DNA of 64,000 bases from Chitinophagaceae bacterium (GTDB lineage: Bacteria; Bacteroidota; Bacteroidia; Chitinophagales; Chitinophagaceae). The number at the start of each line of letters is the position of its first letter. The stretch's first letter is position 1. The notes under the pieces are model-generated. The model was not told where the DNA came from. It searched no databases and saw only the letters and a list, made by a program, of their open reading frames with translations. Both the position numbers and the translations under genes were made by a program. Below, in pieces: positions 52,122 through 60,983 of this stretch. The stretch covers positions 367,837 through 431,836 of the forward strand of contig JANINS010000001.1 in NCBI GenBank assembly GCA_024508725.1. The letters run 5' to 3'.

Positions 52122-52880
52122 CTACTTTTGAAGTTCGATGATTTTCCAGTTTCCTTCTTCATCGGTTTCTAAATAAACATTCACCTCCACATCTTGTGTA
52201 TTTCCTAAAACTTTTATCTGTAATGAGGCACTGCCTTTTCCATTCACCATACTAACATTTCCTGTAGGTATAAAACCATAACCTTTAATTCCACCGGTTT
52301 CATCTTTGATTTCCTGGTTTCTCTCAATTCCTGCCACTGCAACTTTATATGCCCCTGAATTCTTCATCACAAATCCTATAAAAAAAATAAAAAAACATCC
52401 GAAAGCGACTACGACAGCAAAAAATGCAAGTATTCTCGGCAGCTTTTTAGGCTTATCAAGATTACTAAGTACAATAGTATTAGCCACTTTATCTCCCAGT
52501 CTCTTTTTTTCCGGGCTCATGGCAAGTACAATAAATTCTACAGGCCATACTATGATAAATAAATTTCTTAGTAATAGCCTGCCAAATGATGGAACATTAT
52601 TTACATCAGCCGAATCTCTAACTGCAATACCCATGATCCATTTACCTAAGCTTATTCCTTTAATTGAGTCCTTTGCAAAATAGAGGAGAAATCCAACCAA
52701 CATTACGGGCAACACTTTAGCTACGTCAAAAGCATCAGGTTGATCAAAAAAGGAAGTTCCTAAAGAAGCAAATACCAGTAGCACTATTAAAAAAGTCATT
52801 ACAAAATGGTCAATAAGAAATGCAGCTATTCTTCTTTTCCGGCTTGCTAAGCTAACCTGTGTATTTATGGGCTCTAACAT
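52122..52880 (-). CDS. RDD-family membrane protein with C-terminal Coa1/Tim21-like domain
   Basis: This is a membrane protein of 252 residues. The N-terminal part (about 10-140) is an RDD domain: RKRRIAAFLIDHFVMTFLIV with the Arg-Asp-type pattern, SLGKWIMGIAVRD and RLLLRNLFIIVWPVEFIVL. A further helix (ILAFFAVVVAFGCFFIFFIGF) leads to a C-terminal soluble part (about 170-252; AYKVAVAGIERNQEIKDETG, MVNGKGSASLQIKVLG). This part resembles the Coa1/Tim21 domain of cytochrome oxidase assembly factors; that is my recognition by pattern and should be tested. The combination is not a common one. Function is unknown. Confidence 0.75.
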   Translation of the reverse strand: MLEPINTQVSLASRKRRIAAFLIDHFVMTFLIVLLVFASLGTSFFDQPDAFDVAKVLPVMLVGFLLYFAKDSIKGISLGKWIMGIAVRDSADVNNVPSFGRLLLRNLFIIVWPVEFIVLAMSPEKKRLGDKVANTIVLSNLDKPKKLPRILAFFAVVVAFGCFFIFFIGFVMKNSGAYKVAVAGIERNQEIKDETGGIKGYGFIPTGNVSMVNGKGSASLQIKVLGNTQDVEVNVYLETDEEGNWKIIELQK

Positions 52881-52918
52881 GCTATATATTTAATCGTCTC
52901 TTATCTATTTTAAATTGT

Positions 52919-54463
52919 TTACCCAGCCCAACCCTCTCTATCCAAACTCCTGTACTGTATTGCTTCGGCTAAATGTTCTGTTCGTATGTCTTCTGTTCCG
53001 GCAAGATCAGCAATGGTGCGGCTTACTTTTAATATCCTGTCGTAAGCTCTTGCAGATAAATTCAGTTTCTCCATCGCTCTTTTCAACAGGTTCTCTCCTG
53101 CCGTGCTTATCACACAAATCTCTCTCAGCATCTTGCTGCTCATCTGTGCATTAGAATAAACACCATCTATTCCTTTATACCTTTCAGCCTGTATCTCTCT
53201 TGCTTTGATAACACGATCACGAATCGAAGCCGATTGTTCTCCTTTACTATTGGTATTACTCAACTCTGAGAAAGCTACCGGAGTAACTTCAACATGCAAG
53301 TCAATTCTATCCAATAAAGGACCTGAAACTTTGTTCAGATATTTCTGCACTGCACCTGGTGGACAGGTACATTCTCTGTCAGGATGATTGTAGAACCCAC
53401 ATGGACATGGATTCATCGAAGCGATCAACATAAAGTTGGCAGGAAAGTCAAGTGCAACTTTTGCTCTCGAGATCGTTACCCGTCTTTCTTCCATTGGTTG
53501 ACGCATCACCTCCAACACAGTTCTTTTAAATTCCGGCAATTCATCTAAGAACAACACACCATTATGCGCCAGAGAAATTTCGCCAGGCTGAGGTACACCT
53601 CCACCACCAACCAATGCAACATCACTGATCGTATGATGTGGACTTCTGAAAGGTCGTTTACTTACTAAAGTAGAATTCTCTGGTAGCTTACCTGCAACAG
53701 AATGGATCTTGGTTGTTTCCAAAGCTTCCATCAAACTTAAAGGCGGAAGTATCGTTGGCAATCGTTTCGCCAACATTGTCTTTCCGGCACCTGGCGGACC
53801 AATCAATATCGCATTATGTCCACCTGCTGCAGCAATTTCCAAAGCCCGTTTGATATTCTCCTGCCCTTTCACATCATTGAAATCAAATTCAAATTCATAT
53901 TGTGAATGAAAAAACTCATCTCTCGTATTCACCTCAACAGGTTTCAGTGAAGATTCATCTTTAAAGAAATTCACTACATCATTCAGATGCGTTACGCCAT
54001 ACACAGCAAGATTATTGACCATGCCGGCTTCACGTTCATTTTCTTTCGGAACGATCAATCCTTTGAAACCTTCTTTTCTTGCCTGGATAGCAATCGGCAA
54101 AGCACCTTTGATCGGCTTCACTGTTCCATCAAGGCTCAACTCACCCATTATTACATAATCTTTCAATCGTTCCGGCTCTTCGATCTGCTCACTTGCACCC
54201 AACACACCAATAGCGATCGGAAGATCAAATGCAGAGCCTGTTTTACGAATATCAGCCGGAGCAAGGTTCACCGTGATCTTGATGCGAGGCATGTAATAAT
54301 CGTTCGACTTTAAAGCACTTTCCAATCGGTCAAGACTTTCTTTCACAGCATTATCAGGAAGACCAACGATCGTGTACTTCTGTCCGGCACTCACATTCAC
54401 TTCAACAGTAATGGTGATGGCTTCCACACCGTAAACAGCAGATCCGAAGGTTTTAACAAGCAT
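52919..54463 (-). CDS. YifB/ComM family Mg-chelatase-like ATPase
   Basis: This AAA+ protein of 514 residues has the YifB/ComM layout: an N-terminal ribosomal S5/LonC-like domain (VKTFGSAVYGVEAITITVEVN), a Walker A loop GPPGAGKTMLAKRLP near residue 215, Walker B GVLFLDELPEF, a Cys-rich insertion MNPCPCGFYNHPDRECTC and a C-terminal domain with LSARAYDRILKVSRTIADLA. In Vibrio and Haemophilus, ComM is a branch-migration helicase used in natural transformation; a role in recombination here is inference. The ATG at 54463 matches family N-termini; the longer frame runs 33 codons through a dispersed repeat. Confidence 0.94.
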   Translation of the reverse strand: MLVKTFGSAVYGVEAITITVEVNVSAGQKYTIVGLPDNAVKESLDRLESALKSNDYYMPRIKITVNLAPADIRKTGSAFDLPIAIGVLGASEQIEEPERLKDYVIMGELSLDGTVKPIKGALPIAIQARKEGFKGLIVPKENEREAGMVNNLAVYGVTHLNDVVNFFKDESSLKPVEVNTRDEFFHSQYEFEFDFNDVKGQENIKRALEIAAAGGHNAILIGPPGAGKTMLAKRLPTILPPLSLMEALETTKIHSVAGKLPENSTLVSKRPFRSPHHTISDVALVGGGGVPQPGEISLAHNGVLFLDELPEFKRTVLEVMRQPMEERRVTISRAKVALDFPANFMLIASMNPCPCGFYNHPDRECTCPPGAVQKYLNKVSGPLLDRIDLHVEVTPVAFSELSNTNSKGEQSASIRDRVIKAREIQAERYKGIDGVYSNAQMSSKMLREICVISTAGENLLKRAMEKLNLSARAYDRILKVSRTIADLAGTEDIRTEHLAEAIQYRSLDREGWAG

Positions 54464-54502
54464 CAGGACAGGGTTTTGGAGGTGAGCTGAAGTGTTACAT
54501 GG

Positions 54503-54530
54503 CATCGTTCCTTGCGTCGCACTCTTGTAC
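54503..54530 (-). repeat. Dispersed repeat core, copy 10
   Basis: The plus strand reads CATCGTTCCTTGCGTCGCAC followed by TCTTGTAC. It lies 40 bases upstream of the YifB start. Confidence 0.8.
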
Positions 54531-54682
54531 AGACGGAACGTTGAGCAGCAGCGAAGCTTCAATTTCTGGATACAAAATACAGCATTTTATGTTTATAACT
54601 GATAAGTAAAAGATGCAGGCAAATAAGGCATTTTGATCTAAGTAAATTTACTTATTGCAAAAGGCATTTGGGGTTATTAAGT

Positions 54683-54709
54683 TTGATTCCAATCTCTCCG
54701 ATATATTTT
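54683..54709 (+). promoter_or_regulatory. Possible promoter of the lipoprotein gene at 54733
   Basis: TTG (54683-54685), 16 bases, then TATATTTT (54702-54709) match the consensus in all but the last base. The ATG is 23 bases downstream. Confidence 0.35.
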
Positions 54710-54732
54710 CAAACTTAAAACCTAGCTAACTT

Positions 54733-55800
54733 ATGAAAAAGACATTATTATTAGTATTATTTCTTGCATGTGTTTTCATTTCCTGTGAAAAGCAGCAAAT
54801 CTCTTCCAAAGATGAACAACAATTAAAAACTAAAACAAGTGCAAATGATTTAAGCTCTTCACAAGAGATAACTGAGCTGCCAAAGCCAGAAGTATTCAAG
54901 CTTGTTTATGAGACAAAAGATCCAAAAAACTTTACTACCACATTTTCTGAAGCCAATGGCGAATTGAACGGTAGATTTTTATATCTTTTGGAAAATAAAA
55001 AAAACAATAAACAGTATCTTATCAAGAGTCCAAAACAAATTGACTTTAATAAGGACTTAATCAATAAAAAATTCGTGAATGATCTTTCCTTTACAGATAA
55101 CTTAGATAATACCTATTCTTGTAAGGTATTGTCAAAAAAGAAAAATCAGACTTCGGCAAGACCTGGTGTTGGTGAACCGGGACAGTTGTGTATAGATTGG
55201 TATTGGGTTATTTTCAACGAGCAAACCGGTGAAATAGTTGCAGAAATTTATGTAAGTACGACATGTTATGATGGAGCTGGAGGAACTGGTGGTAGTGGTG
55301 GAGGTGGGTTAACCGATGCTTGTAATTTAACTGAACAAGAGGCTGATAAATTAATGAATGATTTTACTGCGTTAAATATGTCAACTGTTTATTATGCAAG
55401 CGATGGTACAAGTACTATAGTTGGACCAAGAGTTCATGAGCCAAGAACACCTTCATGGCCGTTTGTTAGACTCGGCTTACCAATGAACTATTGGGTTGAG
55501 TATACCGCTTTTTTTAAAGGAGTGGCATCTCGGCCACAGTACAGTTTAGATTTTCATGACTGGCGTTGGGAGTCTTTAGAATATAATGGATATGTTTTAT
55601 CTGATGGGGGAGTTACTCCTTGCTTGAGTTTAGATATGACTGTAAATGTATCTACTGCCATAAACAAGTCCGAACCACGTAAAGCGTCTGCCAGTTTAAC
55701 TTGGAATGCTAATCTTACATTCCCATGCTCTGGGGGTATTATAAAATTTGCACCTAAAAATGGATCTGGTATTGCTGATTTCTATGCACAAAATAAATGA
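54733..55800 (+). CDS. Lipoprotein of unknown function
   Basis: This is a lipoprotein of 355 residues. The signal peptide ends in FISC, with the acylated Cys at 18. After a polar linker comes an N-terminal domain (about 50-170; VFKLVYETKDPKNFTTTF, IDWYWVIFNEQTGEIVAEI). A Gly-rich hinge follows (GGTGGSGGGG near 180-190), then a second domain with paired Cys (DACNLTEQEADKLMND, TPCLSLDMTVNVSTAI, TFPCSGGIIKF) that resembles no family I recognise. Codon use is AT-rich relative to flanking genes, which suggests recent acquisition. The next gene starts three bases after the stop, so they form an operon of two unknown exported proteins. Confidence 0.75.
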   Translation: MKKTLLLVLFLACVFISCEKQQISSKDEQQLKTKTSANDLSSSQEITELPKPEVFKLVYETKDPKNFTTTFSEANGELNGRFLYLLENKKNNKQYLIKSPKQIDFNKDLINKKFVNDLSFTDNLDNTYSCKVLSKKKNQTSARPGVGEPGQLCIDWYWVIFNEQTGEIVAEIYVSTTCYDGAGGTGGSGGGGLTDACNLTEQEADKLMNDFTALNMSTVYYASDGTSTIVGPRVHEPRTPSWPFVRLGLPMNYWVEYTAFFKGVASRPQYSLDFHDWRWESLEYNGYVLSDGGVTPCLSLDMTVNVSTAINKSEPRKASASLTWNANLTFPCSGGIIKFAPKNGSGIADFYAQNK

Positions 55801-55803
55801 CAA

Positions 55804-56553
55804 ATGAAGATTAAAGTTTTCGCTTTATTAACCATGATCGTCTCAACAATTACTTTTTCTTACTCGCAGGAAGAAAGAGAATGTTTATACACTGTTGTAT
55901 TGATAGAAAACTTTCCAATATTAGATAAAAACGGAAATCTCAAAGATTACATTTATGATTCAACATACATTTTTAAATATGGCAGTACTCATTGTTATAT
56001 GCTGGCATACGATTTCTTTCCAGATTTAAATAAACCAAGTTCTTTGAAACGTTTTAAATATTTTTTTTTCGAAGAGGATGATTCTTTGGCTTATTTATAC
56101 GACCCAAGTGAACAAGTAGAAAAAAGGTGGATCAAAAAAGATAGTTTTATCAATAACCAACCATTTTGGAAAAACAGCTTAGCTTTTTATAAGGTATTTG
56201 ATAAAAAGAAAATAGATACTTTAGAAAATTCCGCTAAAGGAAATCAAAGAAAATTGGTGCTCCAGCTATCAGACAGTAGTTTGAATATTTCAACAGAATT
56301 GATATATGCAAAAGTCCAGTACAAGAACATTAAATATTCACTAAGCCCAGAGTTAGATTCAAACCCTAACTGGAAGTTAGTAAAAATAAAAACCTCAATT
56401 CCCTCTCATTATGAGACAAATTTTAAACTACAAATTGCTCCAATCGAATTACTTAGCGAACTTATCGAGTTTCAAGGTGACAAAAAAGACATCTTAAACT
56501 ATTTCAATATTTTTTGGAATGAGAGACTAAAGCTCCGCCGGGTTAAATGTTGA
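55804..56553 (+). CDS. Exported protein of unknown function
   Basis: This protein of 249 residues has a Sec-type signal peptide (MKIKVFALLTMIVSTITFSYSQ) and no recognisable family. The mature part is rich in Lys, Asp, Phe and Tyr (for example STYIFKYGSTHCYMLAYDFF and YAKVQYKNIKYSLSP) and is probably a beta-rich periplasmic or surface protein. Immediate linkage to the lipoprotein upstream, and the shared AT-rich composition, suggest that the two work together. There is a bidirectional terminator downstream. Confidence 0.7.
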   Translation: MKIKVFALLTMIVSTITFSYSQEERECLYTVVLIENFPILDKNGNLKDYIYDSTYIFKYGSTHCYMLAYDFFPDLNKPSSLKRFKYFFFEEDDSLAYLYDPSEQVEKRWIKKDSFINNQPFWKNSLAFYKVFDKKKIDTLENSAKGNQRKLVLQLSDSSLNISTELIYAKVQYKNIKYSLSPELDSNPNWKLVKIKTSIPSHYETNFKLQIAPIELLSELIEFQGDKKDILNYFNIFWNERLKLRRVKC

Positions 56554-56608
56554 TTAAAGACTGAGCAAAAATTTCCGGTAGTAATCTTTGACAAACTGCT
56601 CTAAAACG

Positions 56609-56652
56609 AAAATGAGAAGAGGTCAGGTTTATAAAACTTCTTCTCATTTTTT
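56609..56652. terminator. Bidirectional terminator between convergent operons
   Basis: A perfect 12 bp stem (AAAATGAGAAGA with TCTTCTCATTTT) has an 18-base loop and is followed by T in both readings. It separates the lipoprotein operon from the MutS-like gene. Confidence 0.75.
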
Positions 56653-56658
56653 CCCTTT

Positions 56659-57975
56659 TTAAAATGACAACTTCTGCAGCAGATCCACAACTCCCTCTTT
56701 CTTCAATATCAAATAACCCAATCTATCATTACTAATCCCTTCTTTCAACTGGTAAGAAAATACGAGTTGGTCATCCGCAACACTGGTTTCAAAATATCTG
56801 AACTGAATGTTGGGATATTGCTTCAGCGATTCTCCGATCTCGTATAAATGTGTAGACAGAATAAACAGTGCATTATTCATCTTCCGTAATCCTTCGATCA
56901 CTGTTGTACTGCACTTCATTGCATCCTGAACATTGGTACCTTTGAAAAGTTCGTCGATCACTATCAGCCATTTTTTTCCATCACTTATTCGTTCAATCGT
57001 ACTGCGAATCCGCTGCACCTCATTAAAGAAGTAGCTTTCTCCTTTGATAATATTATCGATCACTTGTATGTTACTCAATAATCCATTGAACAAACTCAGC
57101 TGCATATTTCCAGCCGGAACTCCCATTCCTACATGTGCCAGGTAAACAGCAACACCCACAGCTTTGATATAAGTACTTTTTCCAGCCATATTGGCCCCGG
57201 TAAGAAAGAGAAAATTTGTTTGCCGGCTCATCTCCACATCATACGATACAGGCGTTGGCAATAATGGATGAAAAAGTTGTTTCGCCTCGATAAAAGGCTC
57301 TGCAGAATCAATCAGCTCAGGAAAAACAAGTTTGTATTTATCACAAGCCACAGCCATACTGTAATATGCATCTATCCTGCTATAGATATCAATCAATTCA
57401 AAAACTTCGCTTTTAAAACTTCTTCTCAAAAAAGCACCGAATTTAAGTATCTCTGCTGCTGTAAGTTTCGTTGATCTATCATGCTGCAACATCTCCTGGA
57501 GAACAGGTTTATTCAACAACATTGTTATCCGATCTTTCCAAACCTGCAGTTGATTACTCTGGCTGTCTTTCAACAGATCAACGATCTCTTGCATGCCTTT
57601 TACAAAACTTACAAAATGCTGAACAGAAAATCTCGCCAATGCAAAATCAGCAGAATAAAAAACTTTATAGAAAAACACATTGGCCTTATTGCTCACATTC
57701 ATATCGGCAACAGGCGTTTCGTAAAATTTTTCGATCACCATCATCGTTCCATTCGTGATCGTCTCTGGCCAGTTATGCAAAAAAGGCAATAAGTCTTTGA
57801 TAATGGTTTGAACTCCATTGATCGACCTGATATCTCCCATTGGCCTGCTCAACATTTGTCGCAACCAATCTTTTCCTCCAAGCGTTCTCGTGAAGTTCAG
57901 GTGATGGAATACCGAAAGCTCTTCTTCATGATGGAATATCGAAAGATCGTTCAGCGTGGTTTTGTCTGCTAACAT
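56659..57975 (-). CDS. Short MutS-family ATPase without mismatch-recognition domain
   Basis: This protein of 438 residues contains only the MutS core and ATPase domains. The N-terminal 240 residues are helical and resemble the MutS lever/core domain; the mismatch-binding and connector domains I and II are missing. The ATPase has Walker A GANMAGKST (260-268), Walker B IVIDELFKGT (338-347) and the switch STHLYE. The start overlaps the dihydroorotase stop by one base. Family members of this size are often annotated as MutS-related protein; a role in standard mismatch repair is unlikely without domain I, and the true function is unknown. Confidence 0.9.
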   Translation of the reverse strand: MLADKTTLNDLSIFHHEEELSVFHHLNFTRTLGGKDWLRQMLSRPMGDIRSINGVQTIIKDLLPFLHNWPETITNGTMMVIEKFYETPVADMNVSNKANVFFYKVFYSADFALARFSVQHFVSFVKGMQEIVDLLKDSQSNQLQVWKDRITMLLNKPVLQEMLQHDRSTKLTAAEILKFGAFLRRSFKSEVFELIDIYSRIDAYYSMAVACDKYKLVFPELIDSAEPFIEAKQLFHPLLPTPVSYDVEMSRQTNFLFLTGANMAGKSTYIKAVGVAVYLAHVGMGVPAGNMQLSLFNGLLSNIQVIDNIIKGESYFFNEVQRIRSTIERISDGKKWLIVIDELFKGTNVQDAMKCSTTVIEGLRKMNNALFILSTHLYEIGESLKQYPNIQFRYFETSVADDQLVFSYQLKEGISNDRLGYLILKKEGVVDLLQKLSF

Positions 57976-59318
57976 TAACTGCGGTTGAATTTTAGTCGTT
58001 GTCCTTTGTGAGATTCATCAAAGCCATTCTTTCCATAAACCAAGTTACCATTTACAAACGTATGTGTTATGGTTGCTGGAAAAGTAAAATGCTCCAGGGG
58101 ACTCCAGCCACACTTATACAGGATATTTTCTTTGGTAACGGTTGTTGCTCGATTCATATCCACCAATACAAGATCAGCGAAATAGCCCTCTCTTATATAA
58201 CCACGATCAGCAACCTGGAAACATTCAGCAACTGCATGGCTCATCTTTTCAACTACTTTCTCAATGGTGATCCTTCCCTCTTTTACATAATGCAACATCA
58301 AAAGCAATGGATGTTGAACCAACGGCAAACCTGCATGAGCTTTTTCATACGGTTCGTTCTTTTCTTCCCAGGTATGTGGTGCATGGTCTGTAGCGATCAC
58401 ATCTAACCTGTCATCCAATAAAGCCCTCCACAAAGCTTCACGATTATGTGGTGCTTTGATCGCAGGATTGCATTTGATCAGGTTACCGTAATCTTTGTAA
58501 TCATTACTGGTAAAATGGAGATGATGCACACAAACTTCAGCAGTAATTTTTTTATCTTTTAATGGAACCATGTTGGTGAATAGCTGCAGTTCTTTTTCTG
58601 TAGTGATATGCAGAATATGTAATCGACCTCCATATTTTTTTGCAAACTGGATAGCCCGGAATGAAGATTCAAAACAAGCTTCTTCATCTCTTATTACCGG
58701 ATGATCTGCAGGAGAAAGTGTTCCTTTTTTATCTTTCAGCATTGCCAGGTTTCGCCTGATGATCTCCTCATCTTCACAATGCGTAGCGATCAATACATCC
58801 ACTCCACCAAAAACCTTATCCAACATAAGCGGATTATCTACCAACAAATTCCCGGTAGAAGAGCCCATGAAAATCTTTAACCCACAGATATCATTCTTTC
58901 TTTCGTTGATCTTAAGCACTTCTTCAATATTATCATTCGAAGTGCCCATGTAAAATGAGTAGTTGGCAAGAGAAGTATTTCTTGCTATTTCATATTTCTG
59001 TTCAAGTAATTCATGCGTAAAAGCAGGCGGAACGGTATTCGGCATCTCCATAAAAGAGGTTACCCCTCCTGCCACTGCAGCTTTGGCTTCGGTGTAAATA
59101 CTCGCTTTATGTGTTAATCCCGGTTCCCTGAAATGTACCTGGTCATCGATCACACCCGGCAACAGGAACTGGTTGCTTCCATCGATCTCAATAATATTGG
59201 ATGAGGTTTGTATTGCCGGAGCTATTTTATCGATTCGTCCATCTTTTATGAGAACGTCTCCGTAAATTTTTGCACCTTCATTTACTATACAAGTATTTTT
59301 GACCAGATAATCTCGCAT
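57975..59318 (-). CDS. pyrC: Dihydroorotase (class I)
   Basis: This amidohydrolase of 447 residues catalyses ring closure of carbamoyl aspartate in pyrimidine synthesis. It has IDDQVHFREPGLTHK near 57-71, AVAGGVTSFMEMPNT near 86, IATHCEDE, LHILHITTEKEL and VIATDHAPHTWEEK with the catalytic Asp, in the expected order. Oddity: the usual metal-binding H-x-H is Q-V-H here. I recall this substitution in related Bacteroidota enzymes, so it is not necessarily an inactivating change. It is followed by the MutS-like gene with a one-base overlap and is divergent, by 17 bases, from the first RemB-like gene. Confidence 0.9.
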   Translation of the reverse strand: MRDYLVKNTCIVNEGAKIYGDVLIKDGRIDKIAPAIQTSSNIIEIDGSNQFLLPGVIDDQVHFREPGLTHKASIYTEAKAAVAGGVTSFMEMPNTVPPAFTHELLEQKYEIARNTSLANYSFYMGTSNDNIEEVLKINERKNDICGLKIFMGSSTGNLLVDNPLMLDKVFGGVDVLIATHCEDEEIIRRNLAMLKDKKGTLSPADHPVIRDEEACFESSFRAIQFAKKYGGRLHILHITTEKELQLFTNMVPLKDKKITAEVCVHHLHFTSNDYKDYGNLIKCNPAIKAPHNREALWRALLDDRLDVIATDHAPHTWEEKNEPYEKAHAGLPLVQHPLLLMLHYVKEGRITIEKVVEKMSHAVAECFQVADRGYIREGYFADLVLVDMNRATTVTKENILYKCGWSPLEHFTFPATITHTFVNGNLVYGKNGFDESHKGQRLKFNRS

Positions 59319-59335
59319 CAGGATATCAATTTAGT

Positions 59336-60973
59336 ATGGCAGATATGCAAATTAAACTTCTTTTCAGATTGGTTCTGGCGATCGTTCCACTTTCAGTTGC
59401 CGGGCAATCTTCTTATTTGAGAACAGGCTCAGAAGAATATCGATTGTTAGACCGGCTTGAGATCAAAACAAGGTTTCCTTTATTGAATCAATCATTCAAC
59501 AGGCCTTTTACGAGAAGCAAAGCTTTTGCGTCGATCGATTCTATTTTAAAAGATTCCACTTCAACAAAATCTCTCTCGAAAATTGACAAAGCACTTATTG
59601 CCGATTTCATGAATGATCCTGAAGCGAATAATCAGACTAGTTCTTTATATCCAAGTTTTGGGATCGACATATTAAGAACCAAAAGGAAACATGGATTTCT
59701 CGTGATCAATCCAATTGTCAGTGCAAATGTTTGGAAAGAAAAAAACGCTGATCGAACACCTTTTATCGGAACGATTGGTTTGGACGTACGAGGTGCACAT
59801 AAAAAGATCGGATACAACCTTTATGCAACAGTGAACGAAGAGAGACTTCCCAATTACATGAGCAATTGGTTTAGCAGGTATCAAACAATTCCTGGTGGTG
59901 GTAATTTCAAAAACAAAGCTGATGGTAAAGTTTTATATGCAGATATCAGGGGATCGTTACAAACATCAGTTACCAAATATATTGATCTGCAAATTGGATA
60001 TGATCGCAATTTTCTTGGTAATGGATATCGTAGTTTATTCCTGAGTGATTTTAGCAACAGTACCGCTTTCTTCAAAATAAATACACGCATCTGGAAACTT
60101 AATTTCCAAAGCTTGTACATGCAGTTGAAACCGCAGGATGGAATTGTCACCAAAGCATCAGATAAAAAATACTTACGCATTAACACATTGGGAATTGATG
60201 CCACCAAATGGTTGAACATTTCTTTCTTCGATGCAGTTGTACTTGGCAGAAGAAACGGCTTTGACCTGAACTATGTATTACCGATCACATTTTTAAGAGC
60301 CATGGAGCAACAGAGTGGCAGTCCGGATAATGCATTGTTTGGAATGAATGTGAAAGCAAATCTTGCAGGGAAAGTGCAGTTATACGGACAAGTTCTTTTA
60401 GACGAGTTTAAGTTGAGTGAGATCAAAGCAAGAAGTGGATGGTGGGCCAATAAATATGGCTATCAAGTTGGTGCAAAATATATTGATGTACTTGGAATCA
60501 AAAACCTGGATCTCCAGGTTGAAACAAACAGGGTAAGACCGTTTACATACACTCACTTCGATTCTGTTTCCAATTATACGCATTACAATCAACCTTTGGC
60601 TCATCCTTTAGGTGCAAACTTTCATGAGTTTATCGGGATAATCAGGTTTCAACCAATCAAAAGAATCAATGTAGAGCTTAAAGCCGTTTATTATAAACAA
60701 GGTTTAGACTCTCTTGGCTTTACCACTGGCAACAACATTCTTACGAATTACTTAAACAAGCCAAGAAATTATGGTTGGGAAGTTGGCAGTGGCGATAAAG
60801 CAACATGCTTATACACGTCATTTGTGGTAACAACAAGGATAATGAGAAATATGTTGTTTGATCTGGCTTTCATCAACAGAAATTTTAAAACAAACCTTAC
60901 GGGAGAACAGAATACTATACTGGCTTCTGTAGGACTCAGATGGAATATTTCAAGAAGGGAATTTGATTTTTAA
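59336..60973 (+). CDS. Outer membrane beta-barrel protein, RemB/Wzi-like
   Basis: This is an exported protein of 545 residues with a signal peptide (LLFRLVLAIVPLSVAGQ) and a long beta-rich region ending in aromatic residues (RREFDF), as in outer membrane barrels. A shared core with the next gene is DLQIGYDRNFLGNGYRSLFLSDFSNST (given in part: GNGYRSLFLSDFSN). This word and the general plan match the capsule assembly Wzi and gliding motility RemB group of Bacteroidota. A surface polysaccharide or motility role is inference. The start may also be ATG at 59345. It is divergent from dihydroorotase with only 17 bases between the starts. Confidence 0.72.
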   Translation: MADMQIKLLFRLVLAIVPLSVAGQSSYLRTGSEEYRLLDRLEIKTRFPLLNQSFNRPFTRSKAFASIDSILKDSTSTKSLSKIDKALIADFMNDPEANNQTSSLYPSFGIDILRTKRKHGFLVINPIVSANVWKEKNADRTPFIGTIGLDVRGAHKKIGYNLYATVNEERLPNYMSNWFSRYQTIPGGGNFKNKADGKVLYADIRGSLQTSVTKYIDLQIGYDRNFLGNGYRSLFLSDFSNSTAFFKINTRIWKLNFQSLYMQLKPQDGIVTKASDKKYLRINTLGIDATKWLNISFFDAVVLGRRNGFDLNYVLPITFLRAMEQQSGSPDNALFGMNVKANLAGKVQLYGQVLLDEFKLSEIKARSGWWANKYGYQVGAKYIDVLGIKNLDLQVETNRVRPFTYTHFDSVSNYTHYNQPLAHPLGANFHEFIGIIRFQPIKRINVELKAVYYKQGLDSLGFTTGNNILTNYLNKPRNYGWEVGSGDKATCLYTSFVVTTRIMRNMLFDLAFINRNFKTNLTGEQNTILASVGLRWNISRREFDF

Positions 60974-60983
60974 ATACAGATGT

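Noticed and set aside
54464-54562. N-terminal extension of the YifB protein
   Set aside because: The 33 codons are encoded mainly by a dispersed repeat copy; the conserved N-terminus MLVKTFGSAVYG starts at 54463.
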